Below are positions 28,499 to 37,761 of a DNA stretch of 64,000 nt, one piece after another; the first letter of the stretch is position 1, and each line of letters opens with the position of its first letter. The stretch lies in the NCBI RefSeq assembly GCF_002777745.1, contig NZ_MEIO01000049.1, positions 1 through 64,000 on the forward strand, read 5' to 3'. This stretch comes from Snodgrassella alvi (GTDB taxonomy: Bacteria; Pseudomonadota; Gammaproteobacteria; Burkholderiales; Neisseriaceae). Under the pieces are notes generated by a model, which made no database searches, was not told the origin of the DNA, and saw only the letters and a program-made list of their open reading frames with translations. A program made the position numbers and the translations under genes.

Positions 28499-29412
28499 TT
28501 TCTGTCTTTCACATGATCGCTGGTCAGGCGCAGGAAGACGTTTTCCAGATCGTTTTCCATGATGTGCAGGTTTCTGACGTTGATGTTCTGGGTTTGTAAA
28601 TTTTGCAACAGGGTGGCCAGTTGGCTGTAGTCAGCAAGTTTCAATAAATAATTGTTGCCATCTTTCTGTATTAGATGCTGATGCAGGTTATTTGGTAATG
28701 GTTGATCTAAAGTTAATGTCAGCTGCAAATCTGCTTCGGTATCCAGCAGGTTTTGGGTACTGTCCAGTGCTACAATTTCACCGTGTTTAAGCATGGCAAT
28801 ACGATTACATAGCGACTGAGCTTCTTCCAGATAATGTGTTGTCAGAATGATAGTATGACCGGCTGTATTTAGTTTGGTAATGAATTGCCACAGATTTTGC
28901 CGTAATTCGACATCTACTCCGGCAGTAGGTTCATCCAGTACGATAACAGGTGGCCGGTGTACCAGTGCCAGTGCCACCATAACACGCCGCTTCATACCAC
29001 CGGACAGGTTACGGGTATTGGTATTTGCTTTGTCTGCCAGCCCCAGGCTGACAATGATTTCATCGATCCATTCGTTGTTTTTGCGCAAGCCAAAATAACC
29101 GGATTGAAATTGCAGAGCTTCGCGTACGCTGAAAAAGGGGTCAAAAACCAGTTCCTGTGGTACTACTCCTAAAAGTTTACGAGTAGTATTGGCTTCATGT
29201 TGTACATCGTGGCCACAAATACTGATTTGGCCGGAAGTGAGGCGAATCAGGCCAGCCATTGCTGAAATAAGTGTGGTTTTACCAGCGCCGTTGGGGCCGA
29301 GTAAGCCAAAAAATTCACCCGGTTGAACGATGAAACTGACACCTTTTAAAGCGCTGAAACCATTGGCATAGGTTTTAACAGCCTGATTGATGCAAAGAGC
29401 AGGGGATGTCAT
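28495..29412 (-). CDS. ABC exporter ATPase (YadG-like)
   Basis: About 305 residues, partner of the following permease. Walker A GPNGAGKTT, Q-loop VVPQELVFDPFFSVREALQF, signature LSGGMKRRVMVALAL, Walker B VIVLDEPTAGVDVELR and switch ILTTHYLEEAQSLC are intact. A C-terminal regulatory segment of about 85 residues follows. The ATG at 29412 (MTSPALCINQ) is preferred to TTG at 29433, though neither has a strong ribosome site. Confidence 0.93.
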   Translation of the reverse strand: MTSPALCINQAVKTYANGFSALKGVSFIVQPGEFFGLLGPNGAGKTTLISAMAGLIRLTSGQISICGHDVQHEANTTRKLLGVVPQELVFDPFFSVREALQFQSGYFGLRKNNEWIDEIIVSLGLADKANTNTRNLSGGMKRRVMVALALVHRPPVIVLDEPTAGVDVELRQNLWQFITKLNTAGHTIILTTHYLEEAQSLCNRIAMLKHGEIVALDSTQNLLDTEADLQLTLTLDQPLPNNLHQHLIQKDGNNYLLKLADYSQLATLLQNLQTQNINVRNLHIMENDLENVFLRLTSDHVKDRK

Positions 29413-29460
29413 AGGTTGAATGAATATCTGCAAGAGTTGGTAATATGTTTTGCTGATGAA

Positions 29461-29658
29461 CTAAGGTTCTGATGGCTTTATTTCTTCACTTAGTGGCTGG
29501 TTTTCATCTGCTGGCAGATTATAGTTTCCACTGGCCCAGCTACCAAGGTCAATCAGTTTGCAACGTTCTGAGCAAAATGGCCGGAAGCGGTTGGCTGGAA
29601 TCCAGACAACGCTTTGTCCACAGGTGGGACAATTAACAGTTGTGATTTTTTCTGTCAT
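29461..29658 (-). CDS. yacG: Zinc protein YacG (DNA gyrase inhibitor family)
   Basis: A 65-residue protein with four zinc-ligand cysteines: C10 and C13 in NCPTCGQ, C29 and C33 in FCSERC, then the family hallmark [16 protein letters not shown]. YacG binds gyrase and blocks DNA binding in E. coli. The start overlaps the zapD stop by one base, so the two are co-translated. Acidic C-terminal tail. Confidence 0.97.
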   Translation of the reverse strand: MTEKITTVNCPTCGQSVVWIPANRFRPFCSERCKLIDLGSWASGNYNLPADENQPLSEEIKPSEP

Positions 29659-30419
29659 TATTTAATTACCGGATCGAAGCTGCACATAACTAGGGTAAAC
29701 GGGATGTCTGTCGTTAAAACTGGTCCGCGCGCCTGTTGTTGTGACGCCTGTAAAAAACGAATGTGGGTAAAATATTTGTTAGCAGATACTTCTGGTAATG
29801 CCACGGCATCTTGGGCAACGTTGATACCGAGTAGGTGAATATTCTGCCCCAAACTATTATGCTGGTAATTGCCAGCTGTTGCCAGACATTCTACCGACAG
29901 ACTATTGTGGCGCAGAATTTCCAATAGCAGCCTGATGGCTTCATAAGTGGGCAATAGGCTTTGGATCCACTGGCGTAACTGGCTTTCACGTTCTGCGGGA
30001 TGTTTCTGCTGCCAGTAATAATATGAAGGTAAATCATACGGACTGGTACCGCCTGGAACAAACATGCGTTGTTTGATTGCCATCAACCATTCATTTTCAC
30101 GTAAATGCTGTCCGAATTTTTGCTGGACACTTTGCAGATTTGAAATTGCAGTCTGGATGGCTTCCAGTGCATCTTTACCTTCTTCACCACGTTGTCGTGC
30201 CAAGCCTTTTTGGCGTTCCAGTTCCTGTAAAATATCCAGTTTCAGCTCGGCACGCGCTGCTGCTTCCATGATTTCAAACAATGAGAACAGCGCACAATGA
30301 TGTGCCCAGATTTCACTGCGTACCATTACCTCATGGAAGTGCTTGAACAAGTGTGTAATACGTAAAAAATTACGGACGCGCTCGGACAAAGGATGTTCGA
30401 AATGGATGAGATCTGTCAT
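29658..30419 (-). CDS. zapD: Cell division protein ZapD
   Basis: A 253-residue cytoplasmic FtsZ-bundling factor. The start [21 protein letters not shown] is a close family match; the helical domain (about 20-110) and beta domain (about 115-250, with YDLPSYYYW and the C-terminal [10 protein letters not shown]) are complete. It stabilises the Z ring by cross-linking FtsZ filaments. Overlaps coaE upstream by four bases (ATGA) and yacG downstream by one base, which indicates a tight operon. Confidence 0.97.
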   Translation of the reverse strand: MTDLIHFEHPLSERVRNFLRITHLFKHFHEVMVRSEIWAHHCALFSLFEIMEAAARAELKLDILQELERQKGLARQRGEEGKDALEAIQTAISNLQSVQQKFGQHLRENEWLMAIKQRMFVPGGTSPYDLPSYYYWQQKHPAERESQLRQWIQSLLPTYEAIRLLLEILRHNSLSVECLATAGNYQHNSLGQNIHLLGINVAQDAVALPEVSANKYFTHIRFLQASQQQARGPVLTTDIPFTLVMCSFDPVIK

Positions 30420-31030
30420 AACTTGGATGGTGTTAGAGCTTGATAGAAGTGGTGCTGCTGAATGACTTTCTGATTAAGTTCCTGCCAATTGCCAGCGTTG
30501 ATAATAATGTCATCTGCAATGGCTTTTCTGCTATTACTGTCAGTCTGTTGTGCCATGATAGCACGGATTGTCGTTTCGTCCAGACCACTACGTTGCTGAA
30601 CTCTTTGAATACATATATCAACCGGTGCTTCGATAATGAGTATCCGCTGTACCAGCTGTTGAAATTCCGGTTTTTCTGCCAGCAGGGGAATTTCTATAAT
30701 TCCGTAATGTTGGTTAGAACTGATTTGCTGTTTGGCTTGTTGCAGGCTTTGCCAGATTAGGGGGTGAAGAATATTTTCCAATAATTTTCGGTTGTGAGGA
30801 TCGGCAAATACCCAGTTACGCAGCTGCTGGCGATCCAGACTTCCGTCAGCCTGAAACAAATTGTTCCCGCACCGTTTCCGGATTGCAGGTAAAGCCAGAC
30901 CTTGTGGTGCAGTGATCTGATGTGAAATCTCATCTGCATTCAGTACTGGTACGCCCAAAGCGGCAAAGCAGCTTGCCGCTTTGGACTTACCACTGCCTAT
31001 CCCGCCGGATAAACCTATCCAGAGTGTCAT
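30416..31030 (-). CDS. coaE: Dephospho-CoA kinase
   Basis: About 204 residues; last step of coenzyme A synthesis, phosphorylating the ribose 3'-OH of dephospho-CoA. P-loop GLSGGIGSGKS at about residues 6-16, NADEISHQIT, LENILHPLIW and the lid region RILIIEAPVDICIQRVQQR are typical. The ATG at 31030 (MTLWIGLSGG) overlaps the pilD stop by four bases, and a longer frame to 31057 is not supported. Confidence 0.97.
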   Translation of the reverse strand: MTLWIGLSGGIGSGKSKAASCFAALGVPVLNADEISHQITAPQGLALPAIRKRCGNNLFQADGSLDRQQLRNWVFADPHNRKLLENILHPLIWQSLQQAKQQISSNQHYGIIEIPLLAEKPEFQQLVQRILIIEAPVDICIQRVQQRSGLDETTIRAIMAQQTDSNSRKAIADDIIINAGNWQELNQKVIQQHHFYQALTPSKL

Positions 31031-31878
31031 GCACCGAATCCGGAAAGACGCAGCCACCAGTGAATCAATTGGTTAATCTGGCTGTTTGCCATCCACACAA
31101 TCCAGCCGGCAATGGCCAGTGCTGGGCCAAAAGCCATTGGCTGGCTGCGGGCAACTTTAAGAATAAGCGAGGCAATAATGCCGACAATTGCTGCCATGAA
31201 TACAATTAATGGCAATGCTGATGCTCCCATCCAGGCACCAAGAGCAGCCAGTAATTTGAAATCACCATAGCCCATGCCATCTTTACCAGTTAGCAGTTTA
31301 AATAACCAGAAAAGTGACCATAAGCTCATATAGCCCAGTGTAGCACCCCAGACAGCAGCAGATAATGAGACGAATCCACTGTACCAGTTAAACAGTAAAC
31401 CAAGCCAAAGTAGTGGCAAGGTAATCTGGTCAGGCAAAAGCTGGGTATCAGCATCAATAAAAGTCAGGGTAATCAGCGCGGCTGTCAGTACTACACCACC
31501 TGCAGCGACAAGTGTAACATCATAACGCCAGACAACTGCTGCAAAAGCCAGACCAGTTAATAACTCTACGCAAAAGTAACGAGGACTGATGGGGACTGCA
31601 CAGGCGGCACACCGACCGCGTAACAGTAGATAGCTTAACAGCGGTACATTCTGCCACCAGCGAATTTTCTGTTGGCAGTGCGGACAGGCAGAGGGTGGTA
31701 TACACAGATTAAAGCGGGCAGAGTTTTCCGCTGGCAGCTGTAATGCCATCCGTGCCTCAGTCTGCCAGTTTCTTTCCATCATGATTGGTAAGCGATAGAT
31801 GACTACATTAAGAAAACTACCAATAACAAAACCCAATATTAGTGCTGCTACGCCAAAAAACAGGGTATCAGTTAACAT
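31027..31878 (-). CDS. pilD: Type IV prepilin peptidase/N-methyltransferase PilD
   Basis: A 283-residue inner-membrane aspartic protease that cleaves prepilin leaders and methylates the new N-terminus. The zinc-binding loop has four cysteines (CPHCQQ and GRCAACAVP). The two catalytic aspartates lie in FIDADTQLLPDQ near residue 139 and YGDFKLLAALGAW near residue 201. About eight membrane helices. Translationally coupled to coaE downstream and seven bases from pilC upstream. Confidence 0.97.
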   Translation of the reverse strand: MLTDTLFFGVAALILGFVIGSFLNVVIYRLPIMMERNWQTEARMALQLPAENSARFNLCIPPSACPHCQQKIRWWQNVPLLSYLLLRGRCAACAVPISPRYFCVELLTGLAFAAVVWRYDVTLVAAGGVVLTAALITLTFIDADTQLLPDQITLPLLWLGLLFNWYSGFVSLSAAVWGATLGYMSLWSLFWLFKLLTGKDGMGYGDFKLLAALGAWMGASALPLIVFMAAIVGIIASLILKVARSQPMAFGPALAIAGWIVWMANSQINQLIHWWLRLSGFGA

Positions 31879-31884
31879 TTGTCA

Positions 31885-33117
31885 TTAACCTACCGCATTA
31901 CCAATATTGAAGAGTGGTAGGTACATGGCTACCAGAATCACACCAACGATACCACCAAGTACAACCATGATAATTGGCTCCATAAGTGAAGATAATTGTG
32001 AAACAGCTGTATCCACATCATCTTCATAAAATTCAGCAGCTTTGTTCAGCATAGAGTCCAGTGAACCGGATTCTTCCCCAATAGAAGTCATTTGCATTAC
32101 CATATTGGGAAATAACTCTGTTGCCTGCATGGCAGAGGTAAGTGAAATACCTTGATTTACTTTGGCGCGGATTTCCTGAGTAGCTTCCTCATACTCAATA
32201 TTTCCTGCTGCCCCGGCTACAGAATCCAATACTTCTACCAATGGTACACCGGCAGCAAATAGTGTTGCCATAGTACGGGACCAGCGTGCTATTGTTGCTT
32301 TACGCACAATTTGCCCAAAGATAGGTAGTTTTAACAACATATGATCAAAGCGTTTTCGCAGGTCTGCTGAGTTTTGAAACCATTTATAGAGGCCAACTCC
32401 CGCAATAACTAACGCTATAAGAATAAAAATGCCATAATGCACAAGAAAGTCAGAGATATTCATCATAACCTGAGTTAACCCAGGTAATGGTACACCCATA
32501 CCTTCGTATACTTTGGCAAAAGATGGCAATACAAACATCATCATCACAAAAACCAGTGCTATGGCAACAATTACTACAACAACCGGATAAGTTAAGGCAC
32601 TTTTAACTTTTTTCTTGATATTTTGGGTTTTTTCTTTGTATACAGCCAGTTTGTCTAATAGTCCTTCCAGTACACCACCAGTTTCACCTGCCCGCACCAG
32701 ATTACAGTAGAAATTGTCAAAATATTTGGGATGTTTAGCAAAAGAGTCAGCCAAAGATGTACCCTGCTCGACATCTGCACGAATCTCTGTCAGTAACTGA
32801 GTCATGGCTGGATTGGAGTGGCCTTTGGCTGCAATATCAAATGCCTGCATTAAGGGTAAGCCAGATTTCATCATAGTAGATAGTTGTCGTGTAAAAACAG
32901 TGATATCCGCCTGACTGATTTTTTTCTGACGCTGTTTCTTAACCTTGGTAATCTGAATGACACGAATCTGACGCCGGTTCAGCTTGGCCCGAGCCTCTGC
33001 TTCGTTTTTTGCGACTACTTCTCCGCGCACGATCTGTTCGGTTTTGATATTTTTACCTTCAAAACTGAAATTGATACCAGAGGATTTGGCTTTAGATACT
33101 GCTGTTGACTTATTCAT
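31885..33117 (-). CDS. pilC: Type IV pilus inner-membrane platform protein PilC (PilG in Neisseria)
   Basis: A 410-residue polytopic protein with two T2SSF domains (about 70-195 and 275-400), each ending in membrane helices. FTRQLSTMMKSGLPLMQAFDIAAKG and ARWSRTMATLFAAGVPLVEVLDSVAG are the paired domain starts, and LSSLMEPIIMVVLGGIVGVILVAMYLP closes the protein. It links the assembly ATPase to the growing pilus. Lies between pilB and pilD, the usual order. Confidence 0.97.
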   Translation of the reverse strand: MNKSTAVSKAKSSGINFSFEGKNIKTEQIVRGEVVAKNEAEARAKLNRRQIRVIQITKVKKQRQKKISQADITVFTRQLSTMMKSGLPLMQAFDIAAKGHSNPAMTQLLTEIRADVEQGTSLADSFAKHPKYFDNFYCNLVRAGETGGVLEGLLDKLAVYKEKTQNIKKKVKSALTYPVVVVIVAIALVFVMMMFVLPSFAKVYEGMGVPLPGLTQVMMNISDFLVHYGIFILIALVIAGVGLYKWFQNSADLRKRFDHMLLKLPIFGQIVRKATIARWSRTMATLFAAGVPLVEVLDSVAGAAGNIEYEEATQEIRAKVNQGISLTSAMQATELFPNMVMQMTSIGEESGSLDSMLNKAAEFYEDDVDTAVSQLSSLMEPIIMVVLGGIVGVILVAMYLPLFNIGNAVG

Positions 33118-33165
33118 AATGTTTTCCCACAGTATTGACTTAATTGAATAAATAGGTAATCAGTT

Positions 33166-34845
33166 TTAATCATTAGTACTTGCCAGAATTTCATCCAGAG
33201 ACGTGATGCCTTCCATTACTTTAAGCAAGCCGGCATGACGCAAATCTACCAGCCCTTCCTTGAGTGCCTGATTGCTGATATCCACTTCATTACCGTTGTT
33301 CATAATGATCCGTTGCATTTCTTCACTAACTGGCATGACTTCATAAACACCGGCACGTCCCTTGTAACCTTTGCCTTTGCAACGTTCACAGCCTACCGGC
33401 CGGTAAAATGTCCAATCTTTGGCCAGATCTTCGTCTGAAAAGCCCGCTTTTTTCAAGGCATATTCAGGCGGACGTTCTGCAGGTGCCTTACAGGTACATA
33501 AACGCCGTACTAAACGCTGAGCCATAATCAGATTAACTGAGCTGGCGATATTAAACGGGGCTACACCCATATTCAGCATACGTGACAATGTGGCTGGAGC
33601 ATTATTAGTATGCAGGGTAGAGAAAACCATATGGCCAGTTTGTGCGGCCTTAATGGCAATATCTGCGGTTTCCAGATCTCGAATTTCACCCACCATGATG
33701 ATATCCGGATCCTGACGCAGGAAAGATTTTAGTGCTGCTGCGAATGTCAGCCCCTGTTTATCGTTGACGTTAACCTGATTGATACCGGGCAGGTTAATTT
33801 CCGCCGGGTCTTCAGCGGTGGAAATATTAACACTGTCGGTATTGAGTATATTCAGACAGGTATACAGTGATACGGTTTTACCCGAACCGGTCGGACCGGT
33901 AACCAGCACCATGCCATAGGGGCGATGAATGGCTTCCAGCAGTAATTCTTTCTGGAATGACTCAAAACCAAGTTGTTCAATATTCAGGGTGGCCGCATCC
34001 GAATTCAGGATACGCATTACGATTTTTTCACCAAACAGGGTAGGTAATGTGCTGACACGAAAATCAATTGGTTTGGCACCCTTGCGGAACTGAATCTGAA
34101 TACGGCCATCCTGAGGAATACGCTTTTCTGAAATATCCATTTTGGACATTACTTTAATACGTGAGGAAATCTGACTGCGAATATTCAGTGGCATACGGAC
34201 TACTTCACGTAATTGCCCATCAATACGGAAACGTACTCGTGCTATTTCTTCATAAAATTCGAAATGGATATCTGAAGCACCATTGTTCAGTGCATCCCCC
34301 AGAACTTTGAAGACAAATTTGGCAACCGGACCATTTTCGCCATCTTCATCATCAGCAGACATCGCATTGCTGCTAATCTCTTCACTGTCACCGACTGAGT
34401 CCATGCCTTCTAGCAGACTGCTTGATTCATGATCAAGATTTTCCAATAACTGACGTAACTGGTCATCACGAACAATAATCAGATTCAGTGTGCAGCCTGC
34501 ATCGGCAGCAATTTTCTGATAATGCTGGATGGATGTAGGGTCGGATACAGCGAGAAACAGGCGATTACCACGCTTCAGTATTGGTACACACATGTATTGC
34601 TGCATGATTTTCAGATTGATTAAATCTAACGGTACCAGGTTTTGGTTATACAGTTCCAGATTCAGGTAAGGAATACTGAATACACTGGACAGGAAACTGG
34701 CCAGCTTATCGGCATTCATGGCACCAGACTGCAACAGTGCCGATATAACCGGGCGTTTTTGCTCCAACTCCTGACGCAGTTTTTCTGCTTTTTCTGCATC
34801 AATAATCTGGTGCTTATACAATACCCGAATCAATCCTACACTCAT
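33166..34845 (-). CDS. pilB: Type IV pilus assembly ATPase PilB (PilF in Neisseria)
   Basis: A 559-residue hexameric ATPase that drives pilus extension. N-terminal MshEN domain (residues 1-150), then the catalytic domain with Walker [11 protein letters not shown], Asp box, Walker [12 protein letters not shown] and His box [15 protein letters not shown] zinc-finger insert has CTCKA and [14 protein letters not shown] at 34845 gives [13 protein letters not shown]. First gene of the pilB-pilC-pilD-coaE-zapD-yacG run. Confidence 0.97.
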   Translation of the reverse strand: MSVGLIRVLYKHQIIDAEKAEKLRQELEQKRPVISALLQSGAMNADKLASFLSSVFSIPYLNLELYNQNLVPLDLINLKIMQQYMCVPILKRGNRLFLAVSDPTSIQHYQKIAADAGCTLNLIIVRDDQLRQLLENLDHESSSLLEGMDSVGDSEEISSNAMSADDEDGENGPVAKFVFKVLGDALNNGASDIHFEFYEEIARVRFRIDGQLREVVRMPLNIRSQISSRIKVMSKMDISEKRIPQDGRIQIQFRKGAKPIDFRVSTLPTLFGEKIVMRILNSDAATLNIEQLGFESFQKELLLEAIHRPYGMVLVTGPTGSGKTVSLYTCLNILNTDSVNISTAEDPAEINLPGINQVNVNDKQGLTFAAALKSFLRQDPDIIMVGEIRDLETADIAIKAAQTGHMVFSTLHTNNAPATLSRMLNMGVAPFNIASSVNLIMAQRLVRRLCTCKAPAERPPEYALKKAGFSDEDLAKDWTFYRPVGCERCKGKGYKGRAGVYEVMPVSEEMQRIIMNNGNEVDISNQALKEGLVDLRHAGLLKVMEGITSLDEILASTND

Positions 34846-35043
34846 ACAAATTACTTTCCGTCTTAATAACTTTTGAGTTTACACTTGTTAGATATTGCAC
34901 CTGTTCCGGCTTCACTTTACAGACTGGGGTGTCCAGCATACTACCTTGGAACCAGTAACAGATATCCTATAGTAAATACATGTTAATGTTTAATTGTGCT
35001 AATTATAAGTGAATTTGTGTATTTAAACAGCCTGTATATCTGT

Positions 35044-36741
35044 TCAGGCACAAATTTCCCAGTAATCTGCATATAATTGTAGTTCCATTTGCTGGCGCCA
35101 CTCATTGGCAATCAGCCGGTAAACCACGCGGATGTGTTCTGGCAGGGTGGTGTTACAGCGAAAAAACATAGCTTCACATTCACAGTTGTTCTTGCGTAAC
35201 ACTGCTTTAATATGACCAGTACCAACGCTTTGTTGCCGGATCACCCTGAACTCATCGCAAAAGCATGGTTCAGGAAAATTTTGTCCCCATACCAGAGAGG
35301 CTAGTTGTTGTGCTGTTTCTAAATTCAGGTACTTACTGTCTAATGAACCATCGGTTTGGTAGATGTGATTGAGGTCTGCCGGCTGGATAAGTTGCTGACA
35401 GACTGCCTCAAATTCATGCTGGAAAGCTGGTAGGTGTATTCGAGCTATACTCAATCCGGCTGCTATGGCATGGCCGCCAAATTTTTGAATGATCTCCGGC
35501 CGACGTTTGCTGACCAGATCCAGTGCATCACGTAAATGTAAACCAGCGATGGAACGACCGGAGCCCCGTAATGTTCCGTCTTCTGCCTGGGCAAAAACGA
35601 TACTGGGACGATGGAAAGTTTCGCGTAACCGTCCAGCAACAATACCGGTTACGCCCTGATGCCAGTTATCATGATAAGCGACAATACTGTAGCTGTTTTC
35701 TGTGTTAATTGTCGCCAGTTGCAGATTGGCTTCATCCTGCATGCTGCGCTGAATCTGACGGCGTTCACGATTTAAATCATCCAGCTGTCCAGCTAAATCT
35801 GTTGCGCTTTCCATATCGTCACTTAGCAGACAAGCTATACCCAGACTCATATCATCCAGCCGGCCAGCCGCATTCAGACGCGGGCCAATAGCAAAGCCCA
35901 GATCAAATGCATGTGCCTGCTGCACTTTGCGTTTTGCTATATGAAACAGAGCGCGTATACCGGCCTGCATTTTGTCTGCACGCATCCGCCTGAGACCCTG
36001 TGCAACCAGAATGCGGTTGTTCTGATCAAGGGGAACGACATCAGCGATGGTGCCTAATGCCACCAGATCAAGCCATTGAGCCAGATTCGGTTCAGGATGC
36101 TGGCTAAACCAGTTATGCTGGCGCAGATAGTGGCGTAAGGCCATCAGCACGTAAAACATAACCCCTACACCTGCCAGAGCCTTACTTGGGAAATGATCTC
36201 CAGGCTGGTTGGGGTTAACAATAATGCATTCAGGCAGTTGTTCGCCAGGTAAATGATGGTCGGTAATCAAAACATCCATGCCCAGCTGTTGTGCTCGTTG
36301 TACTCCTGTTACGCTGGCGATACCATTGTCTACGGTAAGCAGTAAATCAGTACCAGCCTGAGCAGCCAGTTCGGCAATTTGTGGTGTCAGCCCATAGCCG
36401 TGGTCGAAACGGTTAGGCACAAGAAAATCAGTTTTGGCGCCCATTGCCTGTAATCCACGCATACCCAGTGCGCAAGCTGTGGCACCATCTGCATCATAAT
36501 CAGCAACAATCAGAATTTTTTCCCGCTGCTTTATTGCTCGTGCTAACCGTTCGCTGGCAGTCTGAATATTTTTCAGACTCTGAAACGGTAGCAGTGCAGA
36601 CAGGCTGTATTCAGTTTCATTTTTGTTTTTAATCGCTCGGGTTGCATACAGTTTTGCCAGTAAAGGTTCAACTCCCTGTGTAAGTAAAGTTTGTTGTGCA
36701 ACGGTATCAACTGGACGGGTAAGAATACGAGCCGGTTTCAT
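35044..36741 (-). CDS. recJ: Single-stranded DNA 5'-3' exonuclease RecJ
   Basis: A 565-residue DHH-family exonuclease for recombination and mismatch repair. The motifs ADYDADGATAC (near residue 80), DHHLPG (near 163) and the DHHA1 glycines in FGGHAIAAGLSI are intact, followed by the OB-fold C-terminal part. The start overlaps the stop of the upstream gene by four bases, a coupled pair. A 300-base gap with no gene separates it from pilB. Confidence 0.97.
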   Translation of the reverse strand: MKPARILTRPVDTVAQQTLLTQGVEPLLAKLYATRAIKNKNETEYSLSALLPFQSLKNIQTASERLARAIKQREKILIVADYDADGATACALGMRGLQAMGAKTDFLVPNRFDHGYGLTPQIAELAAQAGTDLLLTVDNGIASVTGVQRAQQLGMDVLITDHHLPGEQLPECIIVNPNQPGDHFPSKALAGVGVMFYVLMALRHYLRQHNWFSQHPEPNLAQWLDLVALGTIADVVPLDQNNRILVAQGLRRMRADKMQAGIRALFHIAKRKVQQAHAFDLGFAIGPRLNAAGRLDDMSLGIACLLSDDMESATDLAGQLDDLNRERRQIQRSMQDEANLQLATINTENSYSIVAYHDNWHQGVTGIVAGRLRETFHRPSIVFAQAEDGTLRGSGRSIAGLHLRDALDLVSKRRPEIIQKFGGHAIAAGLSIARIHLPAFQHEFEAVCQQLIQPADLNHIYQTDGSLDSKYLNLETAQQLASLVWGQNFPEPCFCDEFRVIRQQSVGTGHIKAVLRKNNCECEAMFFRCNTTLPEHIRVVYRLIANEWRQQMELQLYADYWEICA

Positions 36742-37709
36742 AAGCTTAATCCGCTAAAAGGTTTCGTTTTGCGCCAGAAAGGGGGTAACCAGGGTTTGCA
36801 AATTTTAAGTAGTCCCTCTTCGCATCGGATATCCAATTGGTGAATTTGCCTGTTTTGCAGTGCTGTCAGTAGCGGTTGCCACCAGTTCTGCTCCCATTGT
36901 TGCAGTATTTGCATATAGGTATAAAGATCACCTTGATTAACCGGTAAGCACAATTGGTCGTTAAACAGTACAACTTCCTGCTGGCTGGGCGTGAAGTTAG
37001 TTAACTCGATGTAATTGGTTGGCAGATTATGCGCATGAAATGCCCATGAACTGTCAGTATAAAGTGGGATTTCGTTGTTAGCTGTACCGGTGCAGTCTGT
37101 TTCAAACCAGAAACCATTGATGACAGGCAGGCCGCGTGCAATACGCTGCTGGTTCAATGGGTGCTGATACAGTAACATTTGCAGTTCAGTTTGCCGTTGC
37201 AGGATCAAGGTTGCGTCGGTTCCAGTGGGTTTTGCTGTACCATCAATGCTGCCAGACAAATCCAGCAAGGATGGCAGAGTAAATTCAATTTTCTGGGGAG
37301 TGGTAACGAGCCATAAATCCGGGTTTGTTGGCCAAAATTGCCAGCCGTCTTTCCGTAACCATGTGTTTAACACTTCACAGAAAGCTTTCGCTTCTTCTAT
37401 GGACAGGCCAAGGATTTTTCCATCCAAATACTGGAGCTGATGCATACCGGCTGTCTGGCTGATGGGAATGGCAATCAGACTATAATTATTTGAGTCTGAA
37501 TTTATTTGCTGGCTTGCCAGTTGCAGCCATGAACCTTGCCACAAATATTGCCGATAAAGCTGGCTTCTGCTGGTAGATTGTGAGAAATATTTGCTCCACT
37601 GCCGTAAGGTATTCAGTGCTGGCAACTGTAATTTTGGCACAATAGTTTCATGATGTGGCCACAATAAGCTCGGCAGGACAAGAGTTAGATGTAAGTTGTC
37701 AGCAGGCAT
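36738..37709 (-). CDS. Uncharacterised protein resembling the RpfE/phosphoglycerate-mutase-like family
   Basis: About 323 residues, soluble. The N-terminal LHLTLVLPSLLWP resembles the first strand of proteins often labelled RpfE or cofactor-independent phosphoglycerate mutase-like, commonly found just upstream of recJ in betaproteobacteria. LPVINGFWFETDCTG and YTDSSWAFHAH are further conserved-looking blocks. No metal-binding motif typical of true phosphoglycerate mutase could be pointed to, so activity is doubtful. The ATG at 37709 is chosen over a longer frame that would run into the preceding gene. Overlaps recJ by four bases. Confidence 0.65.
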   Translation of the reverse strand: MPADNLHLTLVLPSLLWPHHETIVPKLQLPALNTLRQWSKYFSQSTSRSQLYRQYLWQGSWLQLASQQINSDSNNYSLIAIPISQTAGMHQLQYLDGKILGLSIEEAKAFCEVLNTWLRKDGWQFWPTNPDLWLVTTPQKIEFTLPSLLDLSGSIDGTAKPTGTDATLILQRQTELQMLLYQHPLNQQRIARGLPVINGFWFETDCTGTANNEIPLYTDSSWAFHAHNLPTNYIELTNFTPSQQEVVLFNDQLCLPVNQGDLYTYMQILQQWEQNWWQPLLTALQNRQIHQLDIRCEEGLLKICKPWLPPFWRKTKPFSGLSL

Positions 37710-37761
37710 GAATACACAACGTTTGTAAATAGGTAGATAATGTAAAAATCTCTGGTTAAAT

